A model generated the notes under the pieces. That model was not told where the DNA came from. It worked only from the letters and a program-made list of their open reading frames with translations, and did no database searches. Position numbers and translations under genes: made by a program. From Actinomyces oris (lineage in GTDB: Bacteria; Actinomycetota; Actinomycetes; Actinomycetales; Actinomycetaceae), in contig NZ_VICC01000004.1 of the NCBI RefSeq assembly GCF_006546825.1, positions 372,001 to 436,000 on the forward strand: a stretch of DNA of 64,000 bases, read 5' to 3'. Positions 15,524 through 24,239 of this stretch are shown in pieces; position 1 is the stretch's first letter, and the number at the start of each line of letters is the position of its first letter.

Positions 15524-17020
15524 TCAGGACTGGTTGAAGTCCGCCGCCGTCAGCTTCCCGTCGCGCAGCTTCGAGAAGAAGTCCGGTGCGGTCGTGTCCC
15601 GCAGCAGCACCGTTTCGCCGATCTCGGCGTCCTCGGGGGAGTAGGCGGGATCCTCAATGGGCGGGGCCCCGGTCAGGCCGCCATCGGAGGCGGAGCGGAA
15701 GGCCAGCACCATCTGGGCGATGCTCATGGTGCCGGCGCTGCGATCCACCGTGAGCGCGTTCGTACCGGCGTCGACCAGCGCGTCCTGCCGGGAGAAGGAG
15801 AAGGCGGTGGACGGCGCTGCCGCCTTGGAGACCACTGCGGAAATGACGGCGCGCTGGCGCTGACCGCGACCCACGTCACCGGTCGGGTCCGACTTTCGCA
15901 TCCGGGAGTAGGCCAGCGCCTTCGTCCCGTCCACCGTCTGACACGTGCCCTGAGAGGTGTCCCAGACCAGACCGGAGTCCTCATCGGCGACGTCGTAGTC
16001 CAGGCAGACGTTGACCCCGCCGACGGCGTCGACCATCTGGGATACCCCGGTCATGCCGACCTCCACATAGTGGTCCACGGTCAGCCCGGAGAGCTTCTCC
16101 ACGGTCTGGACCAGCAGCTTGGGGCCGCCGAAGGAGTAGGCGGCGTTGATCTTGTTCTCCCCGTACTCGGGAATGTCCACGAAGGTGTCACGCGGCAAGG
16201 AGGTCAGGCTCGTCTGTCCGTTCTCCGCCTTGTGCAGCAGCATGACGGAGTCGGCACGAGCCCCCTCGGTCTCGTCCTGGACAGCACCTCCGCGCGCGTC
16301 CGAACCCACGATGAGCCAGGTCTCGCCCGGAGTGTCCGCCGCCCCGGACAAGGCGTCGACGCGATGGAGCTGGGAGGAGACGTCGTTCCACAGCCAGGCG
16401 ACCCGCGCTGCGATGAGAGCCAGGGCGACAACGATGACGACGACCGTCCAGCCCACGATCCGGCGCCACCTGGGACGAGCGCGCTTCGGCCGCTGCGGCC
16501 GCTGGGGCGTGAGTGAGGGTCCACCCGCAGCGGGCTCCTGCGGCGACTGCCGGCCCGCGGAGCCCACGGGGTAGGTGCCGCGCCGCACGGGCAAGGCCTG
16601 CGTGCGCTCCGGCCCGGCTGCGCCGCTGCCTCCGTCGGTGTCCGTTTCCAGGGGGATCGCACTCGACCCGGCCCGGGCGTGGCTGCCCCGTTGAGACGGG
16701 GCGGAGGGACGACGGGGCTGGACCGAGGACGGCTGCTGTCCTCTGCGCGTAGAGGCGGGCTGAGCCGAGGCCGGCTGGTCGCCGTCCTGACGGCCCAGGA
16801 CCGAGTGCCGTTGGGGGTTGCGAGCGGCGGTTGATGACGGGCGGCGCGGGGCGCCGCCGGCAACGTCAGTGGGTTGGGCGACTGCCTCGCCGCCGGATGC
16901 CTCCCCGCGCTCGCGGCTGCGCTGGTTGACAGCATCGATGGGACGCTGCCTGCGTTGAGGCCTGCCTCCGCTGGAGCCGGGGGTGATTGAGGGCGGTAGT
17001 GAGTCGTCTGTCGGAATCAC
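15524..17020 (-). CDS. LytR-CpsA-Psr (LCP) family glycan ligase with long disordered N-terminus
   Basis: 498 residues. The first 185 are low-complexity, rich in Arg, Pro, Ser and Gln and predicted cytoplasmic; a single membrane helix follows (about 188-210, GWTVVVIVVALALIAARVAWL), then the extracytoplasmic LCP domain with the conserved SDAR, ADSVMLL, SLPRDTFVDIP and the Arg pair in GRGQRQRA that hold the polyprenyl pyrophosphate. LCP enzymes transfer polymers from lipid carrier to peptidoglycan or protein; A. oris LcpA glycosylates surface protein GspA. Second gene of a tandem pair, 15 bp after the other LCP gene. Confidence 0.9.
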   Translation of the reverse strand: MIPTDDSLPPSITPGSSGGRPQRRQRPIDAVNQRSRERGEASGGEAVAQPTDVAGGAPRRPSSTAARNPQRHSVLGRQDGDQPASAQPASTRRGQQPSSVQPRRPSAPSQRGSHARAGSSAIPLETDTDGGSGAAGPERTQALPVRRGTYPVGSAGRQSPQEPAAGGPSLTPQRPQRPKRARPRWRRIVGWTVVVIVVALALIAARVAWLWNDVSSQLHRVDALSGAADTPGETWLIVGSDARGGAVQDETEGARADSVMLLHKAENGQTSLTSLPRDTFVDIPEYGENKINAAYSFGGPKLLVQTVEKLSGLTVDHYVEVGMTGVSQMVDAVGGVNVCLDYDVADEDSGLVWDTSQGTCQTVDGTKALAYSRMRKSDPTGDVGRGQRQRAVISAVVSKAAAPSTAFSFSRQDALVDAGTNALTVDRSAGTMSIAQMVLAFRSASDGGLTGAPPIEDPAYSPEDAEIGETVLLRDTTAPDFFSKLRDGKLTAADFNQS

Positions 17021-17035
17021 ACCACTGATTCTGCC

Positions 17036-18310
17036 TCAGGCGGGGCAGGCAGGGGTGGTCGGCTTCGCGGCGGGTTGCTGCTGGGGGGTGCTCGTCTTGG
17101 GGGCCTGGGTGGCCGGAGCCGGCGTCGGGGTGGGCTGGGAGGGCTCGGAGGACTCCGAGGAGTCGTCAGTGCTCTCCGAGGTGGAGCCGTCCGCGGTGGC
17201 GCTCGAGTCCGACGAGGCGGGGGCCGAGGTGTCGGAGGGGATGGGCTTGTCGTCCTCGAGGGCCTTCCAGACCTTCTTGGCGCCCTCGGCGGGGACCACC
17301 TGGTTCGGGTTGTCTGCGGGCTGGTTCGGCATGGTGACGAAGTTGATCTTGTCGACGCCCACACCCTGGATGGAGTAGGCCAGGCCCGACAGGTTGCCGA
17401 TCTGACCGATGCGCTCGGACGTGGTGAGGGTCTCCAGGGTGGAGGTCAGGAAGCCGGACTGCGTCAGGAGGCTGGAGGACAGCGCCTTGGAGGCCATGGC
17501 CCGCATGAGGTTCTGCTGACGGGTGATACGGGAGAGATCCGAGCCGTCACTCACCCCGTGCCGGACGCGGGCGTACTGCAGGGCGTTCTCGCCGTTCAGC
17601 TTCTGGCAGCCCTCATCGAGCTTGAAACCGGTGTACTCGGAGTCGTCAATGGCCTCATCGACCTGCACGTGGACGCCGCCGAGGGAGTCGACCACCTTGG
17701 ACAGGCCTGAGAAGTCGACGACGACGAAGTCGTCGATACGCACGTGCGTCAGCTTCTCCACGGTCTTGAGGGTGCAGGCGGCTCCGGAGGCAACGGCCTT
17801 CTTGTCGTCGCTGCTGCTGCCGGCTCCGTTGGCGAAGGCGGAGTTGAACGGTGCGTCCTCGCTGGCGTCGGTCTTCCCGCCGTCGAGGGTCGTGCACTCG
17901 GGGATGTCGACCAGGGTGTCGCGGGGGATGGACACGGCGTCGACGCGCGAGCGATCAGCCGAGATGTGCATGACCAGCGCCGTGTCGGAGCGGGCCACGG
18001 AGACCTCGTCGTCGCCCTGCGAACCGTCGACGTTGTTTTTCCCCGCGCGCGAGTCGGTGCCCAGGATCAGGAGGTTGACGGCTCGGCCCTCGTAGCTGTC
18101 CGGCGGCTTCGTGCCGGGCCGGTCCTCCTCGGTCAGGAGGCTGTCGATGTTGAACCAGGCGATCCGCGACTGGATGTTGTGCCACGCGAAGCCCGCGGCG
18201 GAGACGACGAAGATCGTCACCGCGAGCAGGCTGAGTCCCACTCGCCTGGCCAGGCGGCGTCCGAGTTCCTTGGAGGAGTGTCGCGCATTCGGCTTACTGA
18301 ACTGAGGCAC
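17036..18310 (-). CDS. LytR-CpsA-Psr (LCP) family glycan ligase
   Basis: About 424 residues: short basic cytoplasmic segment, membrane helix (LSLLAVTIFVVSAAGFAW), LCP domain with GTDSRAG, RSDTALVMHI, SIPRDTLVDIP, and the Arg motif YARVRHG...SRITRQQNLM, then a 70-residue Ser/Thr/Pro-rich tail outside the cell. Four cysteines lie in the domain (ECTT, AACT, EGCQ and a C-terminal one), suggesting disulfides. First gene of the LCP pair. Start at GTG 18310, 7 nt after TATGAT; ATG 18322 overlaps that hexamer and is the alternative. Confidence 0.9.
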   Translation of the reverse strand: MPQFSKPNARHSSKELGRRLARRVGLSLLAVTIFVVSAAGFAWHNIQSRIAWFNIDSLLTEEDRPGTKPPDSYEGRAVNLLILGTDSRAGKNNVDGSQGDDEVSVARSDTALVMHISADRSRVDAVSIPRDTLVDIPECTTLDGGKTDASEDAPFNSAFANGAGSSSDDKKAVASGAACTLKTVEKLTHVRIDDFVVVDFSGLSKVVDSLGGVHVQVDEAIDDSEYTGFKLDEGCQKLNGENALQYARVRHGVSDGSDLSRITRQQNLMRAMASKALSSSLLTQSGFLTSTLETLTTSERIGQIGNLSGLAYSIQGVGVDKINFVTMPNQPADNPNQVVPAEGAKKVWKALEDDKPIPSDTSAPASSDSSATADGSTSESTDDSSESSEPSQPTPTPAPATQAPKTSTPQQQPAAKPTTPACPA

Positions 18311-18317
18311 GGAAGCG

Positions 18318-18323
18318 ATCATA
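18318..18323 (-). promoter_or_regulatory. -10 hexamer TATGAT of the LCP operon
   Basis: Minus-strand TATGAT, the best match to the -10 consensus seen here, ends 7 nt before GTG 18310. If used, ATG 18322 would not be in the transcript. Confidence 0.45.
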
Positions 18324-18417
18324 GGGAACGAGACTGCTAAACCATATGGGTCTGCCTACACCTGTTACATGAGATTTACCCAATGCTGGGTGAAGCCCCT
18401 CACACGGGTAACGGGGC

Positions 18418-18423
18418 TAGGCT
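18418..18423 (+). promoter_or_regulatory. -10 hexamer TAGGCT, leaderless start
   Basis: TAGGCT ends 6 nt before GTG 18430 of the rhamnosyltransferase-like gene. Confidence 0.5.
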
Positions 18424-18429
18424 CTGTCC

Positions 18430-19383
18430 GTGACCAGTGTTGCCAAACCCACGTCGACCAGTGCCTCGGCCGCTCCCGTCAGTGCTCCGGATCAGGTAGG
18501 GGAGTGCTCGGAGGTTCGGGCCCTCGCACCTGACGAGCAGAGCGTGCGAGTGGTGACGGTCGCCTTCAACCCAGGTGAGGAGCTGGAGCGCTTCCTGGCC
18601 TCCTTGGCCACGGCGACGGCGCGCAGGCTCGTCGTCGTCATCGCGGACAACGGCACCGAGCACGACGTCGTCACTGCTGCTGCTCAGCGGCACGGGGCGC
18701 GCGTCGTCGGGGACGCCACCAACCTCGGTTACGGGGCGGGCGCCAACCTGGCGGCCGCGGATCTGGAGGAGGACTGGATCGTGGTGGCCAACCCCGATCT
18801 CGTCTGGAGGCCCGGGAGTCTCGACGTCCTCATTGATGCGGGCCTGGCCAACCCGGCGGCCGGCTGCCTGGGGCCCCTCCTGCTCAACCCCGACGGCACC
18901 GTCTACCCCTCCGGGCGCGCCCTGCCCTCCTTAGTCAAGGGTGCCGGGCACGCCGTCCTGGGCCGGATTTGGCCGGCCAACCCCTTCTCCGCCGCGTATC
19001 ACACCGCCGATCAGGGCGGCTCGGGCGGGTCGCGGACGGTGGGCTGGCTCTCGGGGGCCTGCCTACTGCTGCCCGCCGCCGCCTGGAGGCGCCTGGAGGG
19101 CTTCGACGACGACTACTTCATGTTCTTCGAGGACGTGGACTTAGGGGAGCGGGTCGGACGGGCCGGCTGGCTCAACGTGCAAGTGTCGGACTCCGTCGTC
19201 GTCCACGAGCAGGGGGCCAGCTGGAAGGCCCGCCCCGAGAAGATGATCCGGGCGCACCACGCCTCCGCCCGCCACTACCTCAACGGCGTCTACGACGCCC
19301 CGTGGCAGGCGCCGGTGCGCTGGCTGCTCAGCGGCGGGCTGCGCCTGCGTGAGGAGCTCGAGGTCCGCGCCTCCAGGCACTGA
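18430..19383 (+). CDS. WbbL-like GT2 rhamnosyltransferase
   Basis: 317-residue GT-A glycosyltransferase. Donor-binding region VVTVAFNPGEELERFL...VIADNG, catalytic ANPDLVW (DxD-like), and the acceptor-side signature DDDYFMFFEDVDLGERVGRAGW strongly resemble WbbL, which adds rhamnose from dTDP-rhamnose to decaprenyl-diphospho-GlcNAc, the linkage unit of actinobacterial wall polysaccharide. The first 35 residues are variable. Substrate assignment is by resemblance; rmlB and rmlD in this window would help supply the donor. Divergent from the LCP genes. Confidence 0.8.
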   Translation: MTSVAKPTSTSASAAPVSAPDQVGECSEVRALAPDEQSVRVVTVAFNPGEELERFLASLATATARRLVVVIADNGTEHDVVTAAAQRHGARVVGDATNLGYGAGANLAAADLEEDWIVVANPDLVWRPGSLDVLIDAGLANPAAGCLGPLLLNPDGTVYPSGRALPSLVKGAGHAVLGRIWPANPFSAAYHTADQGGSGGSRTVGWLSGACLLLPAAAWRRLEGFDDDYFMFFEDVDLGERVGRAGWLNVQVSDSVVVHEQGASWKARPEKMIRAHHASARHYLNGVYDAPWQAPVRWLLSGGLRLREELEVRASRH

Positions 19384-19418
19384 GGGGGAGTGCCCGCTGC
19401 TCTCCGGGAGCCTCGGGG

Positions 19419-19832
19419 TCAGTCGTCGGTCTCAGCGGTGAGCCGCGCGCCGGCAGGGGGCTCGGGGGCGTTGTCCAGGGCGATGCGGCGAGCCAGGTGA
19501 GTGATCTGCCGCTCCCTGGCGCTGTTGCGCCTGAAGGAGGAGAGGATCTGCGCCAGGAAGGCGATGACCAGGGAGTAGAGCAGGAAGTCAGTTCCTCGCC
19601 CGACTCCCATCCGGTGCGCGATCGAGCTCATCACCCAGGGGAAGGTGATGTTGAAGACGGCGAAGGCCACGAAGGCCAGGGTGACCAGCCTGCGGGCGGC
19701 CATGTGGCGGGCCCCGCCGGGGGTGCGCAGCATCATCCAGCCGACGGCGATCACGGCCAGGATCAGGGCGGCCTGGATGTAGAACTGGTGGTTCGTGATC
19801 GGCGTGACCCGGGTGGCGAACTGATGAATCAT
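19419..19832 (-). CDS. DUF2304-family small membrane protein
   Basis: 137 residues with three hydrophobic segments (QAALILAVIAVGWMML, LVTLAFVAFAVFNITF, FLLYSLVIAFLAQIL) followed by the charged FRRNSARERQITHLARRIAL typical of DUF2304. It starts at ATG 19832 with GGAAGG upstream, 22 bp after the GT2 gene. Such proteins accompany GT2 polyprenyl-phosphate glycosyltransferases; the comparable streptococcal GacI/GacJ pair suggests it stabilises or stimulates its neighbour. Confidence 0.85.
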   Translation of the reverse strand: MIHQFATRVTPITNHQFYIQAALILAVIAVGWMMLRTPGGARHMAARRLVTLAFVAFAVFNITFPWVMSSIAHRMGVGRGTDFLLYSLVIAFLAQILSSFRRNSARERQITHLARRIALDNAPEPPAGARLTAETDD

Positions 19833-19854
19833 GGGCTGTGCCTTCCGTGCGGGC

Positions 19855-20574
19855 TCAGGAGAAGAGCAGGTCGACCAGGATGTTGACCGAGTTCCACAGG
19901 GACTGGCCCTTGGCGCGGGAGTAGTCGGTGTAGACGATGTGCACCGGGAACTCGCGCCAGGGCATGCCGGTGGCGCCGATCTGGCGAATGATCTCGCTTG
20001 CGTGCGCCATCCGGTTCTGCCTGAGGTCGAGCTGCGCCAGGACGTCGCGGCGGAGCACCCGCAGGCCGTTGTGGGCGTCGGTCAGGCGCATGCCGGAGGT
20101 GTGCGAGCTGACGGCCGCCGCCGTGCGCAGGACGATCCGCTTGAGCCACCCCACCGGGGAGGGGCCCTCGAGGAAGCGCGAGCCGAGGACGACGGCGAGA
20201 TTCTCAGCTCGCGCCGCGGCCACCATGGCGGCGGCGTCCGCGGTGGAGTGCTGGCCGTCGGCGTCGAAGGTGACGACGTAGTCGGCATTGGTCTTCTCCA
20301 GCACGTAGGAGAAGCCCGTCTGCAGCGCTGCGCCCTGGCCGAGGTTGATCGGGTGGCGCACGACTACGGCCCCCGCGGCGGCGGCCTCCCGGGCAGAGGC
20401 GTCCTTGGAGCCGTCGTCGACGACAACGACATGGGGGAAGACTGTGCGGGCCTGGGAGATGACCTCGCGCACGACGGTCGCCTCGTTGTACAGGGGAATG
20501 ACGAGCCAGGTGTCGGTGACCGGGAGCGCCGGGGTGGGCGCCCCGGTCTGCGATGCGGTGGAGGTAGTCACCAC
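19855..20574 (-). CDS. GT2 polyprenyl-phosphate glycosyltransferase
   Basis: 239 residues, DPM1-like: LVIPLYNEATVVREVI, VVVVDDGSKDAS, TFDADGQHS (the DxD motif) and the RMAHASEIIRQI region. No C-terminal membrane helices, so it probably docks to the membrane through the DUF2304 partner encoded next. It would transfer a sugar from a nucleotide donor to polyprenyl phosphate on the cytoplasmic face. Two consecutive GTG codons (20574, 20571) can start it. Sugar unknown. Confidence 0.87.
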   Translation of the reverse strand: MVTTSTASQTGAPTPALPVTDTWLVIPLYNEATVVREVISQARTVFPHVVVVDDGSKDASAREAAAAGAVVVRHPINLGQGAALQTGFSYVLEKTNADYVVTFDADGQHSTADAAAMVAAARAENLAVVLGSRFLEGPSPVGWLKRIVLRTAAAVSSHTSGMRLTDAHNGLRVLRRDVLAQLDLRQNRMAHASEIIRQIGATGMPWREFPVHIVYTDYSRAKGQSLWNSVNILVDLLFS

Positions 20575-20690
20575 CGCATTCTTGCACGCGAACAGAGGGC
20601 GCCAGCCCTCTTGCGGGAGGCGGGGGCGGTCGGCCTTGGTGGGGTAGGTCTCCTTCGGGGCGTGCCCGGGCGGCGTCTGGCGGGGGTGGG

Positions 20691-20857
20691 TCCCCTAGGA
20701 TGGGGCCGGTCGTGCAGTGCCCGCCGCCTCCGGCGACCGGAGCGGCACGGCTTCCGGCAGCCACCAGGCTGCCCGGACTCATTCGATCGTCAGGGCGGTG
20801 CGAGCCGTCCGCACAGGAGTCGCCGTGGCCACCAGCATCGCCCCGTCCGCCGATGTC
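20691..20857 (+). repeat. Duplicated leader, copy 1 (promoter, two hairpins, RBS, first 11 codons)
   Basis: 167 bp matching 22316-22481 with one 1-bp gap and three substitutions. Contents in order: TAGGAT -10-like hexamer (20696-20701); hairpin 20723-20746 (GCCG-CTCCGG / CCGGAG-CGGC with one bulged C); hairpin 20756-20773 (GGCAGCC / GGCTGCC, loop ACCA); AGGAG (20815-20819); GTG 20825 and codons for ATSIAPSADV. Similarity stops right after codon 11. The 5' UTR would be about 115 nt, unlike the leaderless genes around it. Confidence 0.9.
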
Positions 20858-22228
20858 CCTCCGGGTTCCACCCGGGAGGGGAGTGACGGCGCTCATGGTG
20901 CCGGTGGCACCGGCCGCGCGTCCGGCCGTGCGGATGCGGCGACCGCGTCCCCGAGGGGTGCTGGGGCGGTGGGCCGGCGCAGTCTGCTCCTGCTCACCGA
21001 CGCCTTCCCCTATGAGGTGGGGGAGGAGTTCCTCGAGCAGGAGATCGAGACCCTGTGCGCCGCATACGACGAGGTCGTCATCGTCCCGATGCGCCTGAGC
21101 CAGGGGGCCCGTCAGACCCGCGGCCTGCCGGCCAATGCCCGCTGCGCCCTGCTGCCCGCCTCGCGGCTGGCCGACTGGCGCCTCCAGGCCCTCCTGCGCG
21201 CCCCGCAGATTCTGCTGGGCCGCGAGCGCATGGTGGAGACCCCGGTGTGGAAGAGCTTCGGCCGCTTCGGCATGGATGTGCGCTTCGCGGCGATCGCCCT
21301 GAGCGCGTACGGACGAATGCGTCGGCTCCTGCCGAGCCTGGGGCTGGAGGGGACAGGGCACCTGACCATCTACTCGTACTGGTTCTTCACCGGGGCAGCA
21401 CTGGGCGGCATGCTGCGGCGTCGGGAGCTGAAAAGGCGCCCGGTGACGGTGGTCTCGCGAGCGCATGCCTACGACGTTGACGAGGCCGACGCCCCCCGCG
21501 GCTACATCCCCTCACGCGCCTTCGTCATGCGGGCCGTGGACCGGGTCTATCCGATCTCGGACTACGCGGCCTCCTTCCTGCACCGGCGCTTTCCCGAGGC
21601 CCGGAACATCGAGGTGCGCCGGCTGGGGGTGCCGCCCGCTCCGCGCCACGAGCGTCACCGGACTGAGCCCTTCCAGCTGGTCTCCTGCTCGCACATGGCC
21701 CCCTACAAGCGGGTCCACCTCATCGTGGAGGCCGTCGCCGAGCTGGAGCGACGCGGTCGGAGAGTCTCCTGGACCCACATCGGCGAGAACGACGCCGATC
21801 GTCTGGCCGCCATGCGCGCCCGGGCCGAGGAGCTGATCGACTCGACCCCGGTGACCTTCACCGGGCACCTGACCAACCGCGAGGTGCGCGAGCTCTATGC
21901 CGCCACCGACTTCGCCTGCTTCCTCAACTGCTCCGACGGTGAGGGTGTCCCGGTGGCCGTCATGGAGGCCCAGGCGGCGGGTATGCCGGTCGTGGCCACT
22001 GCCGCCGGTGGGACCGGCGAGATCGTCCACGACGGCGAGAACGGCCGGCTCGTCCCGGTGGAGGTCACCGCCGCGCAGGTGGCCGACGCCGTCGAGTCCG
22101 TGATGGACCTCAGCGACGCCCAGTACGCAGCCATGAGTGCGCAGGCCCACGCCACCTGGGCGAGGATGTCGGACGCGCAGCGTCAGTACCGGGAGTTCGT
22201 CGACGGCCTGGTGGCCCTGGAGGGCTGA
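20825..22228 (+). CDS. GT4-type glycosyltransferase
   Basis: 467 residues with a GT-B fold: N-terminal LLLTDAFPYEVGEEFLEQEI and C-terminal donor domain with VSCSHMAPYKRVHLIVEAV, GHLTNREVRELYAATDF, and the EGVPVAVMEAQAAGMPVVATAAGGTGEIV signature including the Glu of EX7E. Residues 12-55 are low complexity. The frame is open back to 20717, but AGGAG five nt before GTG 20825 and conservation with the second leader copy fix the start. Its first eleven residues were apparently copied from the acetyltransferase gene downstream. Sugar specificity unknown. Confidence 0.85.
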   Translation: MATSIAPSADVPPGSTREGSDGAHGAGGTGRASGRADAATASPRGAGAVGRRSLLLLTDAFPYEVGEEFLEQEIETLCAAYDEVVIVPMRLSQGARQTRGLPANARCALLPASRLADWRLQALLRAPQILLGRERMVETPVWKSFGRFGMDVRFAAIALSAYGRMRRLLPSLGLEGTGHLTIYSYWFFTGAALGGMLRRRELKRRPVTVVSRAHAYDVDEADAPRGYIPSRAFVMRAVDRVYPISDYAASFLHRRFPEARNIEVRRLGVPPAPRHERHRTEPFQLVSCSHMAPYKRVHLIVEAVAELERRGRRVSWTHIGENDADRLAAMRARAEELIDSTPVTFTGHLTNREVRELYAATDFACFLNCSDGEGVPVAVMEAQAAGMPVVATAAGGTGEIVHDGENGRLVPVEVTAAQVADAVESVMDLSDAQYAAMSAQAHATWARMSDAQRQYREFVDGLVALEG

Positions 22229-22315
22229 GGTCATCTGCCGGGACCGTCTTCCTCCGCCTCTTCTCAGCGGCGTCGCAGAGGAGAGGCGCCGGCGATGTCG
22301 TCTCGCGGGGGTCAG

Positions 22316-22481
22316 TCCCCTAGGATGGGGCCGGTCGTGCAGCGCCGCCGCCTCCGGCGACCGGAGCGGCACGGCTTCCGGCAGCCACCAGGCTGCCCGG
22401 ACTCATTCGATCGTCAGGGCGGTGCGAGCCGCCCGCACAGGAGTCGCCGTGGCCACCCGCATCGCCCCGTCCGCCGATGTC
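22316..22481 (+). repeat. Duplicated leader, copy 2
   Basis: 166 bp nearly identical to 20691-20857. Same layout: TAGGAT 22321-22326, hairpins 22347-22370 and 22380-22397, AGGAG 22439-22443, GTG 22449. This copy is probably the original, because the shared residues IAPSADV fit the native N-terminus of the left-handed beta-helix acetyltransferase. Confidence 0.9.
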
Positions 22482-23105
22482 TCCGAGGAAGCCGTGCTCG
22501 GAGAGGGCACCAGCATCTGGCACCTCGCACAGGTCCGTGAGCACGCCGTCCTCGGACGGGACTGCATCGTGGGGCGCGGCGCCTACATCGGTGAGGGCGT
22601 CGTCATGGGGGACAACTGCAAGGTGCAGAACTACGCCCTCGTCTACGAGCCGGCCCGCCTGGCCGACGGGGTCTTCATCGGCCCGGCGGTCACGCTGACC
22701 AACGACCACTTCCCCCGGGCCGTCAACCCCGACGGCTCGCTCAAGTCGGCCGCCGACTGGGAGCCCGTGGGAGTCACCATCGAGGAGGGCGCGTCGATCG
22801 GCGCCCGCGCCGTGTGCGTGGCTCCGGTGCGTATCGGGGCCTGGGCCACGGTGGCCGCCGGCGCCGTGGTCACCAAGGACGTTCCCGCCCACGCGCTGGT
22901 CGCCGGGGTCCCCGCCCGCCGCATCGGCTGGGTCGGGCGCGCCGGTGAGCCCCTTACTCCCTCCGACCCCGGCCCCGACGGCGCCCCGCGCTGGCGCTGC
23001 CCCGTCACCGGGACCCTGTACGAGCAGTTCGTTGCCGAGCCCGCTGCCGGGTCCGGCTCGCAGTCCAGCTCCGAATCCACCACCATCCGAGAGGTCACCC
23101 ACTGA
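22449..23105 (+). CDS. WbpD-like sugar N-acetyltransferase (left-handed beta-helix)
   Basis: 218 residues with imperfect hexapeptide repeats (IAPSADVSEEAVLGEGTSIWHLAQVREHAVLGRDCIVGRGAYIGEGVVMGDNC...) and the family's NDHFPRAVNPDGS and VTIEEGASIGARAVCVAPVRIG. This is the WbpD/WlbB family, which N-acetylates the 3-amino group of UDP-GlcNAc3NA using acetyl-CoA; the His of NDH is the expected base. First gene of a tightly coupled set: its TGA overlaps the ATG of the aminotransferase. Cytoplasmic trimer by family precedent. Confidence 0.85.
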   Translation: MATRIAPSADVSEEAVLGEGTSIWHLAQVREHAVLGRDCIVGRGAYIGEGVVMGDNCKVQNYALVYEPARLADGVFIGPAVTLTNDHFPRAVNPDGSLKSAADWEPVGVTIEEGASIGARAVCVAPVRIGAWATVAAGAVVTKDVPAHALVAGVPARRIGWVGRAGEPLTPSDPGPDGAPRWRCPVTGTLYEQFVAEPAAGSGSQSSSESTTIREVTH

Positions 23106-24238
23106 TGTCACGCGAGTTCATCCCAGCAGCCAAGCCGATCATCGGGCAGGAGGAGCGCGACGCCGTCGACGCCGTCCTCACCTCGGGCATGGTCGTTCAG
23201 GGGCCCCAGGTCAAGGCCTTCGAGGAGGAGTTCTCCTCCCAGGTCGTCGACGGTGTCCACTGCGTGGCCGTCAACTCCGGCACCTCGGCCCAGCACGTGG
23301 CCACCCTGGCCACTGAGCTCCAGGAGCGCGCCGGCGGGGCCCCGGAGGTCATCGTCCCCTCCTTCACCTTCGCCGCCACCGGCAACTCGGTGGCCATCAG
23401 TGGTGCCGTGCCGGTCTTCGCCGACATCGACCCGGTGACCTTCAACCTCGACCCCGCCAGCGTCGAGGCCTCCATCACCGAGCGCACGGCGGCCATCGAG
23501 GTGGTCCACCTCTACGGTCTGCCCGCCAACATGCCGGAGATCCTCGCCATCGCCGAGCGTCACGGCCTGGCCGTCTTCGAGGACTGCGCCCAGGCGCACG
23601 GCGCCGCCATCGAGGGCAAGCCCGTGGGCACCTTCGGGGCCTGGGGCTCCTTCTCCTTCTACCCCACCAAGAACATGACCAGCCTCGAGGGCGGCATGAT
23701 TACCACGGCCGACGCCGAGCTGGCCCGCCGCTGCCGCCTCATCCGCAACCAGGGCATGGAGCAGCAGTACGCCAACGAGCTGGTGGGCCTCAACAACCGC
23801 ATGACGGACGTGGCCGCCGCCGTCGGCCGCGTCCAGCTGACCAAGCTGGCCGGCTGGACCGCTGCCCGCCAGGCCAACGCCGCGCGCCTCAACGAGCTGC
23901 TGGCGGGCGTCGACGGCGTCGTCACCCCCTTCGTTCCCGAGGGCTACACGCACGTCTACCACCAGTACACGATCCGCCTCGAGGGCGCCACGGGCGCCGA
24001 GCGCGATGCCGTCCAGGCCGCCCTGCGCGAGGAGTGGCAGGTCGGCAGCGGCGTCTACTACCCGATCCCCAACCACCGCCTGGCCTCCCTGGCCCACTAC
24101 GCCGAGGGCCTCGAGCTGCCCGGAACCGAGAAGGCCGCCCGCGAGTGCCTCTCCCTGCCGGTCCACCCCTCCCTGAGCGATGCGGACCTGGAGCGCATCG
24201 GCCAGGCCGTGGCCGCCACCGTCAAGGCAGGTGCCTGA
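23105..24238 (+). CDS. WbpE-like DegT/DnrJ/EryC1 sugar aminotransferase
   Basis: 377 residues, PLP-dependent. The internal aldimine Lys189 lies in SFYPTKNMTSLEGGM; VPSFTFAATGNSV, EDCAQAHGA and NQGMEQQY are family hallmarks. WbpE/WlbC members convert UDP-3-keto-GlcNAcA to the 3-amino sugar with glutamate as donor, between the WbpB and WbpD steps; both flanking genes encode exactly these. Other 3- or 4-aminotransferases of the family are possible, but context argues strongly for this one. Confidence 0.88.
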   Translation: MSREFIPAAKPIIGQEERDAVDAVLTSGMVVQGPQVKAFEEEFSSQVVDGVHCVAVNSGTSAQHVATLATELQERAGGAPEVIVPSFTFAATGNSVAISGAVPVFADIDPVTFNLDPASVEASITERTAAIEVVHLYGLPANMPEILAIAERHGLAVFEDCAQAHGAAIEGKPVGTFGAWGSFSFYPTKNMTSLEGGMITTADAELARRCRLIRNQGMEQQYANELVGLNNRMTDVAAAVGRVQLTKLAGWTAARQANAARLNELLAGVDGVVTPFVPEGYTHVYHQYTIRLEGATGAERDAVQAALREEWQVGSGVYYPIPNHRLASLAHYAEGLELPGTEKAARECLSLPVHPSLSDADLERIGQAVAATVKAGA

Positions 24239-24239
24239 C

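Noticed and set aside
20712-20824. Leader peptide or leaderless start of the glycosyltransferase at GTG 20712/20717
   Set aside because: Neither codon gives a conserved reading in the second leader copy; the frame differs because of a 1-bp gap, whereas AGGAG-GTG 20825 is conserved.
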